Both the position numbers and the translations under genes were made by a program. The notes below the pieces were generated by a model. It was not told where the DNA came from and did not search any database. It was given only the letters and a program-made list of their open reading frames with translations. Below, in pieces: positions 1 to 9,481 of a DNA stretch of 64,000 nucleotides (position 1 is its first letter; each line of letters starts with the position of its first letter). This DNA comes from Petrimonas sp. IBARAKI (GTDB lineage: Bacteria > Bacteroidota > Bacteroidia > Bacteroidales > Dysgonomonadaceae): contig AP018040.2 of the NCBI GenBank assembly GCA_002356435.2, forward strand, positions 1,860,001 to 1,924,000. Direction: 5' to 3'.

Positions 1-728
1 TAATCGATTGTTTCAAAAGTATTATTTAAAATATCATTGACTTTCAATATCGGAGAATCAATCTTTTCCAGTCCAATGGCTGTCATACAAAAAACGTTGT
101 CAGAATCCTCAATTTTCATAATCATTCCGGGCAATCCGTGAAATTTCCACGGGCCGTCATTAATAGGAATATCAATTGTAAACCATGCATAGTATCTGCG
201 ACCTCTAAACTGCGTTACAGCCTTCATACAATGATAATTAAGAATAGTCGCTGTATCAGCTAATATTTCCCAGTCTAAAACAATTGACTCGGCTACTTTA
301 TATTTATATTTTAAATCATTATCTCTGCCTAATGTAATAACTTCATTAGAAAGACGTTCCTTAAAGATATATGCAGTCTCAGCTTTTCTTCCACCAATTG
401 TTTCATCTACTTTCATGTTTAACTCCAATCTTCTTTCGAGTTCTTGTTTGTCGGTTGAAAAACGTAACCTTTTCATTTTCAAAAAATTTGAATTATCTGT
501 TGAATCAATAGTTCTGAGTCTCCAGTCATAGTATACCGAATATGAATTTTCAATATCTAAAGCCATGGTATCGGTTATGACAAAAGGGTCTCCATTCTTA
601 ATTGCTTGCTGTTCGGCTCTATAGATTATACGGAAAATGGCAGAGTTTTGCGTTTCTTTGATCGATTGTGCTTTTGCGGATAAAAACAACAATAAAAGAG
701 AGTTAATAATTGATACAGACTTTTTCAT
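1..728 (-). CDS. GLPGLI family exported protein (partial, 3' end beyond window)
   Basis: The reading frame opens with ATG at 728 on the minus strand and stays open to base 1, so about 242 residues are seen and the C-terminus is missing. It begins with a signal peptide (MKKSVSI, a hydrophobic core, cleavage near SAKA-Q). The family signature reads GPWKFHGLPGMIMKIEDSD at about residues 190-210. GLPGLI proteins are common in Bacteroidota, exported and of unknown function. The gene starts 21 bp after the stop of a paralogue with the same layout, so the two form a tandem pair in one transcription unit. The family call is firm; no role can be read from the sequence. Confidence 0.85.
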   Translation of the reverse strand, partial: MKKSVSIINSLLLLFLSAKAQSIKETQNSAIFRIIYRAEQQAIKNGDPFVITDTMALDIENSYSVYYDWRLRTIDSTDNSNFLKMKRLRFSTDKQELERRLELNMKVDETIGGRKAETAYIFKERLSNEVITLGRDNDLKYKYKVAESIVLDWEILADTATILNYHCMKAVTQFRGRRYYAWFTIDIPINDGPWKFHGLPGMIMKIEDSDNVFCMTAIGLEKIDSPILKVNDILNNTFETID

Positions 729-749
729 TTTTGAATTTTTTGCTGGTAT

Positions 750-1649
750 TCATTCTATAATTTTCATTTCAGGATACATTATCGGATTTTTGCTCCGATA
801 ATAAATAACGGCATCACCATCAGAAAAGCCGATAGTAATACGACTAAATTTATCTTTTCGAAATGCTTGCCATTGTTTTATGCTGCCATTTAAGTATCCT
901 GACACAAATCGAAAATCCCAATCAATAGCAATTTCCGTATCTGTCAATTTTTGCATGCCAATAGCATTTAATTCAAATACTTTCTCATTGTCTGCTATTT
1001 TCAGTATCAGTCCAGGTAATCCATAAAACTTCCAAGGCCCTTCATTCATAGGCAGATCTAACGTAAACCATGCGGCATATTGACGGCCTCTGAAAACTGT
1101 GGTTGCTTTGTGGCAGGGATAATTCAGAATAGTAAGCATATCTTCACTTATTAACCATTGTTGGGGTGGAATAAATTCAATAATACGAAAAAGAGCGAAT
1201 TTATCGAAAGAGGTTATCGGTCCCTGATCTATAGTTATGATTTCGTTCTTCTCTTTATTTTTAAATATTTTGGCAGATTCACCCAGATTATTTCTTAAGT
1301 TTCTGACTTCTAAGACTTCTTGTTTAGCAGTTAACCGTTTTTCTAAAGCTTCAGCATCACTGCTGTAACGTATTTTTCTTGGAGAAACCTTGTTTGCAGG
1401 AGTCTTGTCTTGTCCAATAAAAAAATACGATGACCAGTTTTGCCCAATATCTAATGCCATGGTATCCGTAATAATTATTGGGTTACCATCTTTCAGTGCA
1501 CGTTGCTCGACTTTATAAAACACACGAAAAAAAGCGGAATCTAATATTTCGCGATTGGGTATTTTTTGAGTAGGCTCCAGGGCTGGTGAACCAATAATTG
1601 TCCAAAATAGGAATATAGAAAGTAAGATGATAAATGTTTTAATCTTCAT
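750..1649 (-). CDS. GLPGLI family exported protein
   Basis: A protein of 299 residues when started at the ATG at 1649, which opens directly on a signal peptide (MKIKTFIILLSIFLFW). The frame also extends 14 codons upstream to 1691, but those residues are not signal-like. The family signature GPWKFYGLPGLILKIADN is in the second half. It has the same order of blocks as its downstream neighbour (TDTMALDIG near the start, FRGRQYAAWFTLDLP before the signature), so the two are diverged duplicates. Exported to the periplasm or cell surface; function of the family unknown. The TlpA-like gene upstream reads in the same direction across a 220-bp gap. Confidence 0.85.
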   Translation of the reverse strand: MKIKTFIILLSIFLFWTIIGSPALEPTQKIPNREILDSAFFRVFYKVEQRALKDGNPIIITDTMALDIGQNWSSYFFIGQDKTPANKVSPRKIRYSSDAEALEKRLTAKQEVLEVRNLRNNLGESAKIFKNKEKNEIITIDQGPITSFDKFALFRIIEFIPPQQWLISEDMLTILNYPCHKATTVFRGRQYAAWFTLDLPMNEGPWKFYGLPGLILKIADNEKVFELNAIGMQKLTDTEIAIDWDFRFVSGYLNGSIKQWQAFRKDKFSRITIGFSDGDAVIYYRSKNPIMYPEMKIIE

Positions 1650-1869
1650 ATAACAATATCCTTTAATTGGGGTAATCGATAAAGATCCCACATACTTTCA
1701 CACTCTAACCTTCTTTTTCTATATCGATTATTCAATAGATCGCCTATTATCAATCGTTTCTATATGCTGTTTCTTGCGGACATCAATTCAAATGATTCAA
1801 AAGAAAATATTTTTTGCAAAATAAGCACGTTCCTAAAATATCCATACATTTAAATTTTACCCCGAACAT

Positions 1870-3747
1870 TTATTTCAAAACATTAACCAACGCTTTAAGT
1901 TCCTTGACAAGTTTTTCTTCACTCTCGAAACCGGTGCTTGAGTAACGCAATGTGCCTTGTTTATCGATAAAAAACTTTACCGGAATAGCTTTTACATTGT
2001 ATAAATTACCTACTAAAAACTGATCATTATTTTTTTCATCGATCAATACTCGAAAATCGGCAAATTTATCATCAAGAGTTTTACTAATGGCTTCAAGTCT
2101 TTTTTCATCACTGTTGTCATATTCTTGTGTATTGATAAAAAGAAATACAACATCTTTGCCTTTCAATTCATTCATCGCTTTTAGCATAGCCGGAAAAGAA
2201 GCGATGCAGGGACCACACCAGCTTGCCCAAAAATCTAAAATTACCACACTACCTTTAAAATCTGATAGTCTTACCGTGTTTCCCTCATCATCTTTCAGTG
2301 AAAAATCGGGAGCCGGCATACTAATCATCTTCTTTTTCAACTCCTCAATGTATGATAAATTTCCGGCATTTTTCAGATTTTCCAGAGCTTGATGTAATCC
2401 GTTATCATCGCCGTTTAAGGCGATGTAAGCAACTTTGTATAACGAATCCATTTTGGCGCTTCCGTACTTATCTTTTATAAAATTTTCGGATTTTGATAAT
2501 GCGTCTTCAAATTGCTTGTTGTTCACTAAATACTGCACAACATTCTCATTTGCCCCTAAATTTTCCCAATTGAATAATTCTGCCGATTTCACCTCATTAT
2601 CTACCGCACCTTGTGTATCCCCAAGTTTATTGAGAATATAAGCGTAAGTATCTAAATAATTGGCCTTGTTTCTGAGAAATATTATTCTTGTGGTCTCCGG
2701 TTTTTTAACTTCCATCATTTTATCTACGTTAAGCAACGATTTTTCTGAATATTTTTTTGCCAAGTCAATATCTTTATCCTTTGTAGCCATCTTCCAAGCA
2801 ATTTCGTTATATTCTCTGGCAAGAAAAGAAGGATCGTTAACTTTGGAAATATGTTTTTCGAAATTATCGTAATCCAACAAACCTCTATAAGTAGTAATCA
2901 AACTGTGGGTAAGCTGTGTTCGCATTTCCGGTTCTATATCACTGAAATTTTCCACGATTGAACTATATCTTGTAAGGGCGGAATCGGGTAAATACATCGC
3001 CATAAAATAAAAATCTATATATTGTTTTCTTAACGCTGCTTTTCCTTTAGGGTGTTTTTTAATCACTTCATTGATCAAAGAATCTCTTTTTTGATGATCC
3101 CTGCCAACGATGGTTTCAACAATTCGCTCCGTAAAATTGTCGTTTTTCCCTGTTTCCAAAATTTTATTGTAATACTCAGTTGACAATTTAACTGCTTCCG
3201 CTTCTTTTGATTTATCGAGTTTCAACGTGCTCAAATATATCGGTAACGTCGATTCTTTTAAATCGGGATGCAATTGGTACTCTTTTTCCATGAGTTGAAT
3301 GGCTTTGAGGGTATCCACTTTTGCATTAAAGAAATATTTGTTGTAGAGGCTTACTGCTCCTTGTGTAAAAAAAGTTCCTTTTTTAGGTTTTCCGTTTTCA
3401 TAAACATTGAAACCGTAACCTTTGTCACGGTTATTGTCAAATTCTTTTCCGTTGGTAATCTTTATAGAAACATACAACACTGAGTCCGTCAATTTAAAAC
3501 GTCCTGTAATTTTATTGTTTTGAAATTCAGACGGAATAATTTCATTTTTAAACCTGTTCTCCCCCATATAATTAAAAAAATAAGAAATTTCCGTATCCGG
3601 TTTTGCTAAATCTCCTATGTATGTAACGGTTACTGTATCTCCCGATTCAGGCTTTAATGGATGTATGGTCAGGACTTGATTTTGTGCACACAGGCTGCTG
3701 GTAAAATAAATCAGGAAAGAAAAGAAAAATATTTTTTTCATAGCCAT
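1870..3747 (-). CDS. TlpA/ResA-like thiol-disulfide oxidoreductase with long helical N-terminal region
   Basis: A 625-residue exported protein. A signal peptide (MAMKKIFFFSFLIYF, ending near CAQ) is followed by a region of about 440 residues rich in helical, TPR-like stretches and then a C-terminal thioredoxin-fold domain of the AhpC/TSA-TlpA type. The active site WASWCGPC is near residues 503-510 and the cis-proline loop reads KAIPVKFF. Family knowledge: such proteins reduce or isomerise disulfides in the periplasm of Bacteroidota. The substrate is unknown, and the helical region may hold it. An ATG two codons later (3741) is an equally good start. A TATATTTG element (3820-3827) lies upstream. 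The two GLPGLI genes follow and may be co-transcribed. Confidence 0.85.
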   Translation of the reverse strand: MAMKKIFFFSFLIYFTSSLCAQNQVLTIHPLKPESGDTVTVTYIGDLAKPDTEISYFFNYMGENRFKNEIIPSEFQNNKITGRFKLTDSVLYVSIKITNGKEFDNNRDKGYGFNVYENGKPKKGTFFTQGAVSLYNKYFFNAKVDTLKAIQLMEKEYQLHPDLKESTLPIYLSTLKLDKSKEAEAVKLSTEYYNKILETGKNDNFTERIVETIVGRDHQKRDSLINEVIKKHPKGKAALRKQYIDFYFMAMYLPDSALTRYSSIVENFSDIEPEMRTQLTHSLITTYRGLLDYDNFEKHISKVNDPSFLAREYNEIAWKMATKDKDIDLAKKYSEKSLLNVDKMMEVKKPETTRIIFLRNKANYLDTYAYILNKLGDTQGAVDNEVKSAELFNWENLGANENVVQYLVNNKQFEDALSKSENFIKDKYGSAKMDSLYKVAYIALNGDDNGLHQALENLKNAGNLSYIEELKKKMISMPAPDFSLKDDEGNTVRLSDFKGSVVILDFWASWCGPCIASFPAMLKAMNELKGKDVVFLFINTQEYDNSDEKRLEAISKTLDDKFADFRVLIDEKNNDQFLVGNLYNVKAIPVKFFIDKQGTLRYSSTGFESEEKLVKELKALVNVLK

Positions 3748-3819
3748 TATGTTTTATGTTGGATTAGTAAATGCTATATCTTTATGTGTTCCAAGGTTAT
3801 AAACACTTATACTTATTTG

Positions 3820-3827
3820 CAAATATA
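3820..3827 (-). promoter_or_regulatory. Candidate -7 promoter element for the TlpA-like gene
   Basis: Read on the minus strand this is TATATTTG, an exact match to the Bacteroidota -7 consensus TAnnTTTG, about 73 bp upstream of the start codon. No good TTTG is seen at the -33 distance, so the call rests on the -7 element alone. Confidence 0.4.
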
Positions 3828-3996
3828 GAACAATAAATCATTTATTACTATATTTTCGTAAAAAATTTACGGATTTGTTGTCTTGATAATTACTCATTAG
3901 TCATGATTATGATATCATACGAGTTTATTATTGCAATCCATTCCCGTTATTTTGTATTGCTTGTTTGCTCTTTAATTGACGTATCTCTTTTTTTCG

Positions 3997-4004
3997 TATC
4001 TTTG
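3997..4004 (+). promoter_or_regulatory. Candidate -7 promoter element for era
   Basis: TATCTTTG matches the TAnnTTTG consensus and is followed by the common GCACC context. It ends 26 bp before the GTG start of era. A TTGAC lies 17 nt upstream (3976-3980) as a possible -33 box. Confidence 0.55.
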
Positions 4005-4030
4005 CACCTCAAACCCAAAGTGTCCAATAA

Positions 4031-4924
4031 GTGCAGCAACAAAATCATCGTTCCGGATTCGTAAATATTGTGGGAAATCCCAACGTGGGAAAATCCACGC
4101 TGATGAACCGGCTGGTAGGCGAAAAGTTATCCATAATAACGCCCAAATCGCAAACCACGCGTCACCGCATTATCGGCATCGTAAACACCCCTGAATACCA
4201 GGTAGTGTATTCCGATACGCCCGGTGTGCTTCGTCCCAACTACAAGCTACAGGAGCAGATGCTTAACTTCTCGTTATCCGCGCTTGATGATGCCGATGTG
4301 TTGCTGTACGTGACCGATGTAGTGGAAAAAACCGATAAAAACGATGAATTCCTCTCCAAGGTACAACGGTTGAACCTTCCGGTTTTATTGCTTATCAATA
4401 AAATTGACCAGACCACACAAACGGAACTTGAAAAAATGGTTGATACGTGGCACGAGATGTTGCCGGATGCTGAAATTTACCCCATATCAGCACTCAATAA
4501 CTTCAGTATTGACAGGGTGCAAAAGCGCATTTTAGAGCTTTTGCCCGAGTCACCGCCTTACTTTGAGAAAGATGCGCTGACGGATAAGCCTGCCCGGTTC
4601 TTTGTTAACGAGATCATCCGCGAAAAAGCTTTGTTGCTGTATCAGAAAGAGGTTCCCTATTCCATTGAAGCGATAGTGGAAGAATTTAAGGAAGAAACGG
4701 ACATTATCCGTATCCGCGCCATTATCTTGGTGGAGAGAGATACACAAAAGGGCATCGTAATCGGCCATAAAGGGGAGTCGCTGAAAAGACTGGGTACCCT
4801 GGCGCGAAAAGACATCGAACTGTTTTTTGAAAAAAAAGTATTCTTGCAACTTTACGTTAAAGTAGAAAAAGACTGGCGAAACAGGGACAATCTGTTGAAG
4901 AATTTTGGGTACAAGTTGGAATAG
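4031..4924 (+). CDS. era: GTPase Era
   Basis: Era binds the 3' end of 16S rRNA and helps assemble the 30S ribosomal subunit. The 297-residue length is normal. Visible are the P-loop GNPNVGKS near residue 15, switch motif DTPGVL, NKID as the guanine-specificity motif, and a C-terminal KH domain with GIVIGHKGESLKRLG. The start is GTG at 4031; no ATG lies between it and the P-loop, so GTG is needed. It is followed 85 bp later by the related GTPase gene der, a common arrangement in Bacteroidales. The gap between them is AT-rich with short direct repeats of the word AATTACA. Confidence 0.96.
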   Translation: MQQQNHRSGFVNIVGNPNVGKSTLMNRLVGEKLSIITPKSQTTRHRIIGIVNTPEYQVVYSDTPGVLRPNYKLQEQMLNFSLSALDDADVLLYVTDVVEKTDKNDEFLSKVQRLNLPVLLLINKIDQTTQTELEKMVDTWHEMLPDAEIYPISALNNFSIDRVQKRILELLPESPPYFEKDALTDKPARFFVNEIIREKALLLYQKEVPYSIEAIVEEFKEETDIIRIRAIILVERDTQKGIVIGHKGESLKRLGTLARKDIELFFEKKVFLQLYVKVEKDWRNRDNLLKNFGYKLE

Positions 4925-5009
4925 AATTTCCAATTATCAATTACAAATTACAAATTAAATTTATCAGTCTGAAAGCCCAATGTCTTTTGTCTGATAGTCT
5001 TAAAAGAAT

Positions 5010-6323
5010 ATGAGAAACTTAGTAGCTATAGTTGGACGCCCGAACGTCGGGAAATCAGCGTTATTTAACCGGTTAACACAAAGCCGCCAGGCTATTGTTA
5101 CCGATGTATCGGGAACCACACGCGACCGTTTGTACGGAAAAGTCAATTGGAGCGGACAAGACTTTTCGCTGGTCGATACCGGCGGCTGGGTAGTCAATTC
5201 CGACGATATAATGGAGGACGAAATAAACAAGCAGGTACAGATCGCGGTGGAAGAAGCCGACGTGATCCTTTTTGTTGTTGACGTAATGAACGGGCTTACC
5301 GACCTGGATAATGGGGTGGCTCATTTGCTGCGTCGTTCCGGCAAGCCTGTAGTCGTGGTTGCCAACAAAGCCGACAATTTTGAGATCGGTCATCAATCGG
5401 CAGAGTTTTATACGCTGGGGCTAGGTGATCCTTTTCCTATTTCGGCCATCAATGGTTCGGGAACGGGTGATCTGTTGGATCACGTTTTGTCGTTGTTCAA
5501 GAAAGAAGGTGAAGAGGAAAAATTAGCAGATATTCCCAAGTTCGCTGTTGTTGGCCGTCCCAATGCCGGGAAATCATCGATCGTAAATGCTCTGGTGGGT
5601 GAAGAACGCAATATCGTGACCGAGATTGCCGGTACTACCCGGGACTCCATTTATACCCGGTATGATAAGTTTGGGATGGATTTTTACCTCATCGATACTG
5701 CAGGGATTCGCAAAAAAGGAAAAGTGACGGAAGACCTGGAATATTTCTCGGTTATCCGCTCCATCCGTGCCATTGAGGAGGCTGATGTCTGTATCCTTAT
5801 GATTGATGCCACGCGAGGAATAGAAAGCCAGGACCTGAATATATTCTCACTGATCCAGAAAAACCGGAAGGGCCTGGTGGTGTTCGTCAATAAATGGGAT
5901 TTAATTGAAGAAAAAGACAACAACCTGATAAAGAACTTCGAGAACATTATTCGCGAACGATTTGCACCGTTCACTGATTTCCCCATTATTTTTGGTTCAG
6001 CCTTAACTAAACAACGGATTCTGAAAGTGATGGATTTGGCAAAAGAGGTATATCAGAACAAAAAACAAAAAGTGCCTACGCACAAACTTAACGAAGTGAT
6101 GCTGCCTATTATTGAAAGGACTCCGCCACCGGCAAATAAAGGGAAGTACATAAAAGTTAAGTATATAACGCAACTGCCAAACACTCAAGTTCCCTCTTTT
6201 GTGTTTTTTTGCAACCTTCCCCAATGGATCAAAGAGCCTTATAAGCGGTTCATCGAAAACCGGATGCGTGAAAACTGGAACTTCACCGGAACGCCGATTA
6301 ATGTTTTTTTCCGGGAAAAGTGA
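5010..6323 (+). CDS. der: Ribosome biogenesis GTPase Der (EngA)
   Basis: Der carries two GTPase domains in tandem and acts in maturation of the 50S subunit. Both P-loops are seen (GRPNVGKS near residue 9 and GRPNAGKSS near 182), each with its DTGG/DTAG and NKxD motifs. The C-terminal KH-like domain ends near the final residues [13 protein letters not shown]. Length 437 is typical. The gene is downstream of era and ends 17 bp from the convergent small membrane protein gene. Confidence 0.97.
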   Translation: MRNLVAIVGRPNVGKSALFNRLTQSRQAIVTDVSGTTRDRLYGKVNWSGQDFSLVDTGGWVVNSDDIMEDEINKQVQIAVEEADVILFVVDVMNGLTDLDNGVAHLLRRSGKPVVVVANKADNFEIGHQSAEFYTLGLGDPFPISAINGSGTGDLLDHVLSLFKKEGEEEKLADIPKFAVVGRPNAGKSSIVNALVGEERNIVTEIAGTTRDSIYTRYDKFGMDFYLIDTAGIRKKGKVTEDLEYFSVIRSIRAIEEADVCILMIDATRGIESQDLNIFSLIQKNRKGLVVFVNKWDLIEEKDNNLIKNFENIIRERFAPFTDFPIIFGSALTKQRILKVMDLAKEVYQNKKQKVPTHKLNEVMLPIIERTPPPANKGKYIKVKYITQLPNTQVPSFVFFCNLPQWIKEPYKRFIENRMRENWNFTGTPINVFFREK

Positions 6324-6340
6324 TGACACAATAATGGTCC

Positions 6341-6790
6341 TCAAATATTCCCGAAAGGAATGTTTTTTGCCTCGCAGACCTCAATCAGTTTGGCCTTAAT
6401 CCTTTTTAAGTCGTTGTATTTAAGGTTACCCAGGTCTATCTTGTAGTTGGTCCCGGTAGTAGTCAGTGTCAGGTAGCTTAGCCCGATACCCAGTTGTGTG
6501 ACCGTTTCCCACAAGATGGAACCGTTTATGCGTTGTTTAGGTAATTTAATTCGAAATTCATCGTTATCAATTTCCACAATAAAATCCGATTGCCAAACGG
6601 TTACTGTAAACACCAATAGTGCCGCTAAAACAACTCCTGCTACCCCAACATAAAACAGAAAATCCAAGCTGGCGTGTATAGCCTGGGATATGCTGACTCC
6701 AACAGCCAGCGCAAACAGAAACCCTCCGGCAACCAATGCGGTAATCTTCACTTTCGACGGTAACGAATAAACAATTTTCAGGTCTTCCAT
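6341..6790 (-). CDS. Small membrane protein with two transmembrane helices
   Basis: A 149-residue protein that I do not recognise by name. Residues about 15-37 and 43-66 form two hydrophobic helices. The rest is a soluble C-terminal domain of about 80 residues with beta-strand-like sequence (FIVEIDNDEFRIKLP) and a Lys/Glu-rich final helix. This plan (two helices, then a PH-like domain) is common among small bacterial membrane proteins of unknown role; the fold assignment is inference. It is a single gene, convergent with der and divergent from the DUF349 gene. Confidence 0.65.
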   Translation of the reverse strand: MEDLKIVYSLPSKVKITALVAGGFLFALAVGVSISQAIHASLDFLFYVGVAGVVLAALLVFTVTVWQSDFIVEIDNDEFRIKLPKQRINGSILWETVTQLGIGLSYLTLTTTGTNYKIDLGNLKYNDLKRIKAKLIEVCEAKNIPFGNI

Positions 6791-7045
6791 AACAAACGTT
6801 ATTTATCGAATTTAATGTTATCTGCTGAATAACAAATAATTCAGTTTACAAAAATACAATTATTACGCGGTTTTTTGTAAATAAACATGAAAAATCGATG
6901 ATATGAGAAAAAAAATTCGTTAATTTGTATATAATTTATAGGATAAGTTAAACAAATTGAACGTAAACTTATTTTACCAAAAGACGTTTATGTAGCAATA
7001 TTTCTCAACTATGTTGGTTGGGATTAAAATAGGAAGAGTGAATTG

Positions 7046-9115
7046 ATGAATAGTAACAATCTTGAAAATGAGAAACTTCCTGAAAACAGGGAAGGTAAGG
7101 CTGAAGAAACTATTGACCAACTTCCCCAGGAAGAAAAAGTATCTGCGGAGCCCGTTGAAACCACTTCCGGAGAGCCGGTAGAGGCAGAAAAAACAGTTGC
7201 GGAACCAGAAGTGGCTGAAACAGAGCCGGTAAAGGATGCCGAAACGGAACAAGCGCCTGATTCGGAGCTGAAAACCGAAAAATCTGTTGACGGAGAGGAG
7301 GGTGAAATCAATTACGATATAGAAACTCCAGAAGGTGTGAATGCGGAAACTGAAGATGCGGAGGAAGAAGTAGATGAAAACAGCGTTTCGGATGATGATT
7401 CCACGGAGTTATTGGCCATAGAAGAGATTGTGCAGAAACTCAGGAATTTGCTGGCTTCCGACCATCCTCAGCGAAGAGAAGTGGATGAGGTGAAAAATCA
7501 ATTTTACCGTTCACTTCGCAACGAAACCGAAGCGCAAAAAGCTGTTTTCCTCGAATCGGGAGGCGAGTCTATCGATTTTGTTGTTAATGAATCGGAAATC
7601 TATGCCGAAGGTAAGGAACTGATTCAAAAAATAAAAGAAAAACGTGCTGTAATTCTCGCCCGTGAAGATGCGGAAAAGGAAAAGAATGTTGCTAAAAAAA
7701 TGGCGATTATCGATCAGGTAAGACACCTTGCCGAAAATCAAAGCCAGGAGGATTTTAACAAAACTTATCAGGAGTTCCGCTCACTTCAGCAACAGTGGAA
7801 CGAGATTAAACTTGTACCACAGACCAAAGTGAATGAACTTTGGAAAGAATACCAACGCCATGTGGAAAAATTTTACGACCTGGTGCGCATCAACAACGAG
7901 TTCCGTGAATACGACTTCAAAAAAAATCTGGAACTCAAGACCGAACTTTGCGAAGCAGCCGAAAGGCTCGACGAAGAACCGGATGTGGTTTCGGCGTTTC
8001 ATCAACTGCAAAATCTTCACCAGGAGTGGCGTGATGTAGGCCCGGTTTCTCGCAAAGACCGCGAAGAAATCTGGAACCGTTTTAAAGCAGCTTCTACCCT
8101 AATCAATAAAAAGTATCAATCTCATTTCGAAAGCCTTAAAGGGAAAGAAGAGGAGAATCTGGCGGCTAAAACCGCGTTGTGCGAAACCCTTGAAGCCATC
8201 GATTATTCGAAATTAAACTCCGTTAGGGACTGGAACAACAAGATCAAGGAAGTTCTTGATATTCAGAAGCAATGGCGTGAGATAGGCTATGTGCCAAAAA
8301 AATGGAACACCAAAATATACGACCGTTACCGTGCTGCCTGTGACTTCTTTTTCCGTAATAAAAACGATTTCTACAAATCGATGCACGGCGAAATGGAGGA
8401 AAACCTGAAAAAGAAAGTTGCTCTTTGTGAACGTGCCGAAGCCTTAAAGGATAGCCAGGATTGGAAAAAAACAACCCAGGAAATGATTTCTATTCAGAAA
8501 GAGTGGAAAACCATTGGTATTGTTCCCCGCAAATATGTGGACAGCACGTGGAAACGGTTTATTGCCGCTTGTGATTATTTCTTTGAACAAAAGAAACTCC
8601 ACACCTCCACTCAACACGATGAAGAGGCCAGAAATTTCGAAAAGAAAAAAGAGATCGTGGAGAAGATAAACATGCTGGATACCACCCTCACTCCTGAACA
8701 GGCGTTGCCGCTGTTAAGGGAACTAATGGATGAGTGGTATGGTATCGGACACGTGCCTTTCAAGGTTAAGGACAGGGCTTACAAAGAGTTCTATGATGCT
8801 ACCGAAGCTCAGTTCGACAGGTTGAATATCGATAAAACCGACCGGAAATTAGACAGTTTCAGGTCGAACATCTCGGATATAGCCAGATCGGATAATGCCA
8901 AAGGCCAATTGTTGCGTGAACGGGAAAGGCTGATGCGCCAATATGAGCGTATGAAAGTGGAATTGCAAACGTACGAAAACAACATCGGCTTCTTGTCGGT
9001 TTCGTCGAAAAAAGGCAACAACCTGGTGGACGATATGAACCAGAAGATGAAAAAAATAAAATCAGAGCTTGAGTTGCTGGTGAAAAAAATTGCAGCCATA
9101 GACGAGGAACTATAA
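7046..9115 (+). CDS. DUF349 repeat protein with acidic N-terminal region
   Basis: A 689-residue cytoplasmic protein. The ATG at 7046 is chosen over the TTG codon just before it because AGGAAG lies 10 bp upstream. Residues 1 to about 130 are very rich in Glu, Val and Thr (VAEPEVAETEPV) and probably disordered. The rest is highly charged, helical and built from repeats with the core W-x-x-I/V-G-x-V-P: WNEIKLVP, WRDVGPVS, WREIGYVP, WKTIGIVP, WYGIGHVP, so five units. That pattern is DUF349, found widely in Bacteroidota, function unknown. A terminator follows directly, so this is a single-gene unit. Confidence 0.85.
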   Translation: MNSNNLENEKLPENREGKAEETIDQLPQEEKVSAEPVETTSGEPVEAEKTVAEPEVAETEPVKDAETEQAPDSELKTEKSVDGEEGEINYDIETPEGVNAETEDAEEEVDENSVSDDDSTELLAIEEIVQKLRNLLASDHPQRREVDEVKNQFYRSLRNETEAQKAVFLESGGESIDFVVNESEIYAEGKELIQKIKEKRAVILAREDAEKEKNVAKKMAIIDQVRHLAENQSQEDFNKTYQEFRSLQQQWNEIKLVPQTKVNELWKEYQRHVEKFYDLVRINNEFREYDFKKNLELKTELCEAAERLDEEPDVVSAFHQLQNLHQEWRDVGPVSRKDREEIWNRFKAASTLINKKYQSHFESLKGKEEENLAAKTALCETLEAIDYSKLNSVRDWNNKIKEVLDIQKQWREIGYVPKKWNTKIYDRYRAACDFFFRNKNDFYKSMHGEMEENLKKKVALCERAEALKDSQDWKKTTQEMISIQKEWKTIGIVPRKYVDSTWKRFIAACDYFFEQKKLHTSTQHDEEARNFEKKKEIVEKINMLDTTLTPEQALPLLRELMDEWYGIGHVPFKVKDRAYKEFYDATEAQFDRLNIDKTDRKLDSFRSNISDIARSDNAKGQLLRERERLMRQYERMKVELQTYENNIGFLSVSSKKGNNLVDDMNQKMKKIKSELELLVKKIAAIDEEL

Positions 9116-9138
9116 TAATTGCTTTATATAAAATGTTA

Positions 9139-9167
9139 GGCGATCACTTTTTTGGTCGCCTTTTTTT
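9139..9167 (+). terminator. Rho-independent terminator after the DUF349 gene
   Basis: A 7-bp stem of GGCGATC with GGTCGCC (one G-T pair) around an 8-nt loop is followed by seven T. It begins 24 bp after the stop codon and separates the gene from the sugar locus. Confidence 0.85.
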
Positions 9168-9481
9168 ATTACGTGGGTTTACAAGCATCCATCTCCGGAA
9201 GAGTGAAATCTACAAACCATCGCTGGTGGGCTGTGAACATCGGGATTAATCTATTTAACAGGTGTTTGACAAAAATGTGTTATTTTTTGAGATAAATGTT
9301 GTATGCGTTTTAGACCTTTACCACTACTTTCGCAGAAAAGACACACTGAAAAATAATAGTCGAGAAAACACGAACCCAAAGAAAACCACCCATTGGATGC
9401 ATGTTGATTGAATTAAATGAAATTTATTTAGTAACGATGTCTTAAAGCAACGATCTTTATTAATCTAAAACAAATGATGGA
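9168..9481 (+). other. Non-coding control region upstream of susC
   Basis: About 314 bp without a gene. It probably holds the regulator-dependent promoter of the polysaccharide locus. Seen in it: TTTGAGAT at 9286-9293, also present upstream of the GH2 gene; a TACTTTCG at 9325-9332 resembling a -7 box; and an AT-rich leader of about 140 nt before the ATG of susC. No hairpin or small ORF stands out. Confidence 0.5.
9325..9332 (+). promoter_or_regulatory. Candidate -7 element of the susCD promoter
   Basis: TACTTTCG differs at one base from TAnnTTTG. No TTTG lies at the -33 distance, which would fit a promoter that needs an activator such as the hybrid regulator encoded at 15259-19233. Assignment is tentative. 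Confidence 0.35.

Noticed and set aside
4925-5009. Short direct repeats of AATTACA between era and der
   Set aside because: Only a few AT-rich units in 85 bp; no sign of a CRISPR or mobile element.
7024-7311. Ser-rich minus-strand frame at the start of the DUF349 gene
   Set aside because: The Ser/Thr-rich product is the reverse complement of GAA/GAG-rich codons of the acidic region, a composition effect.
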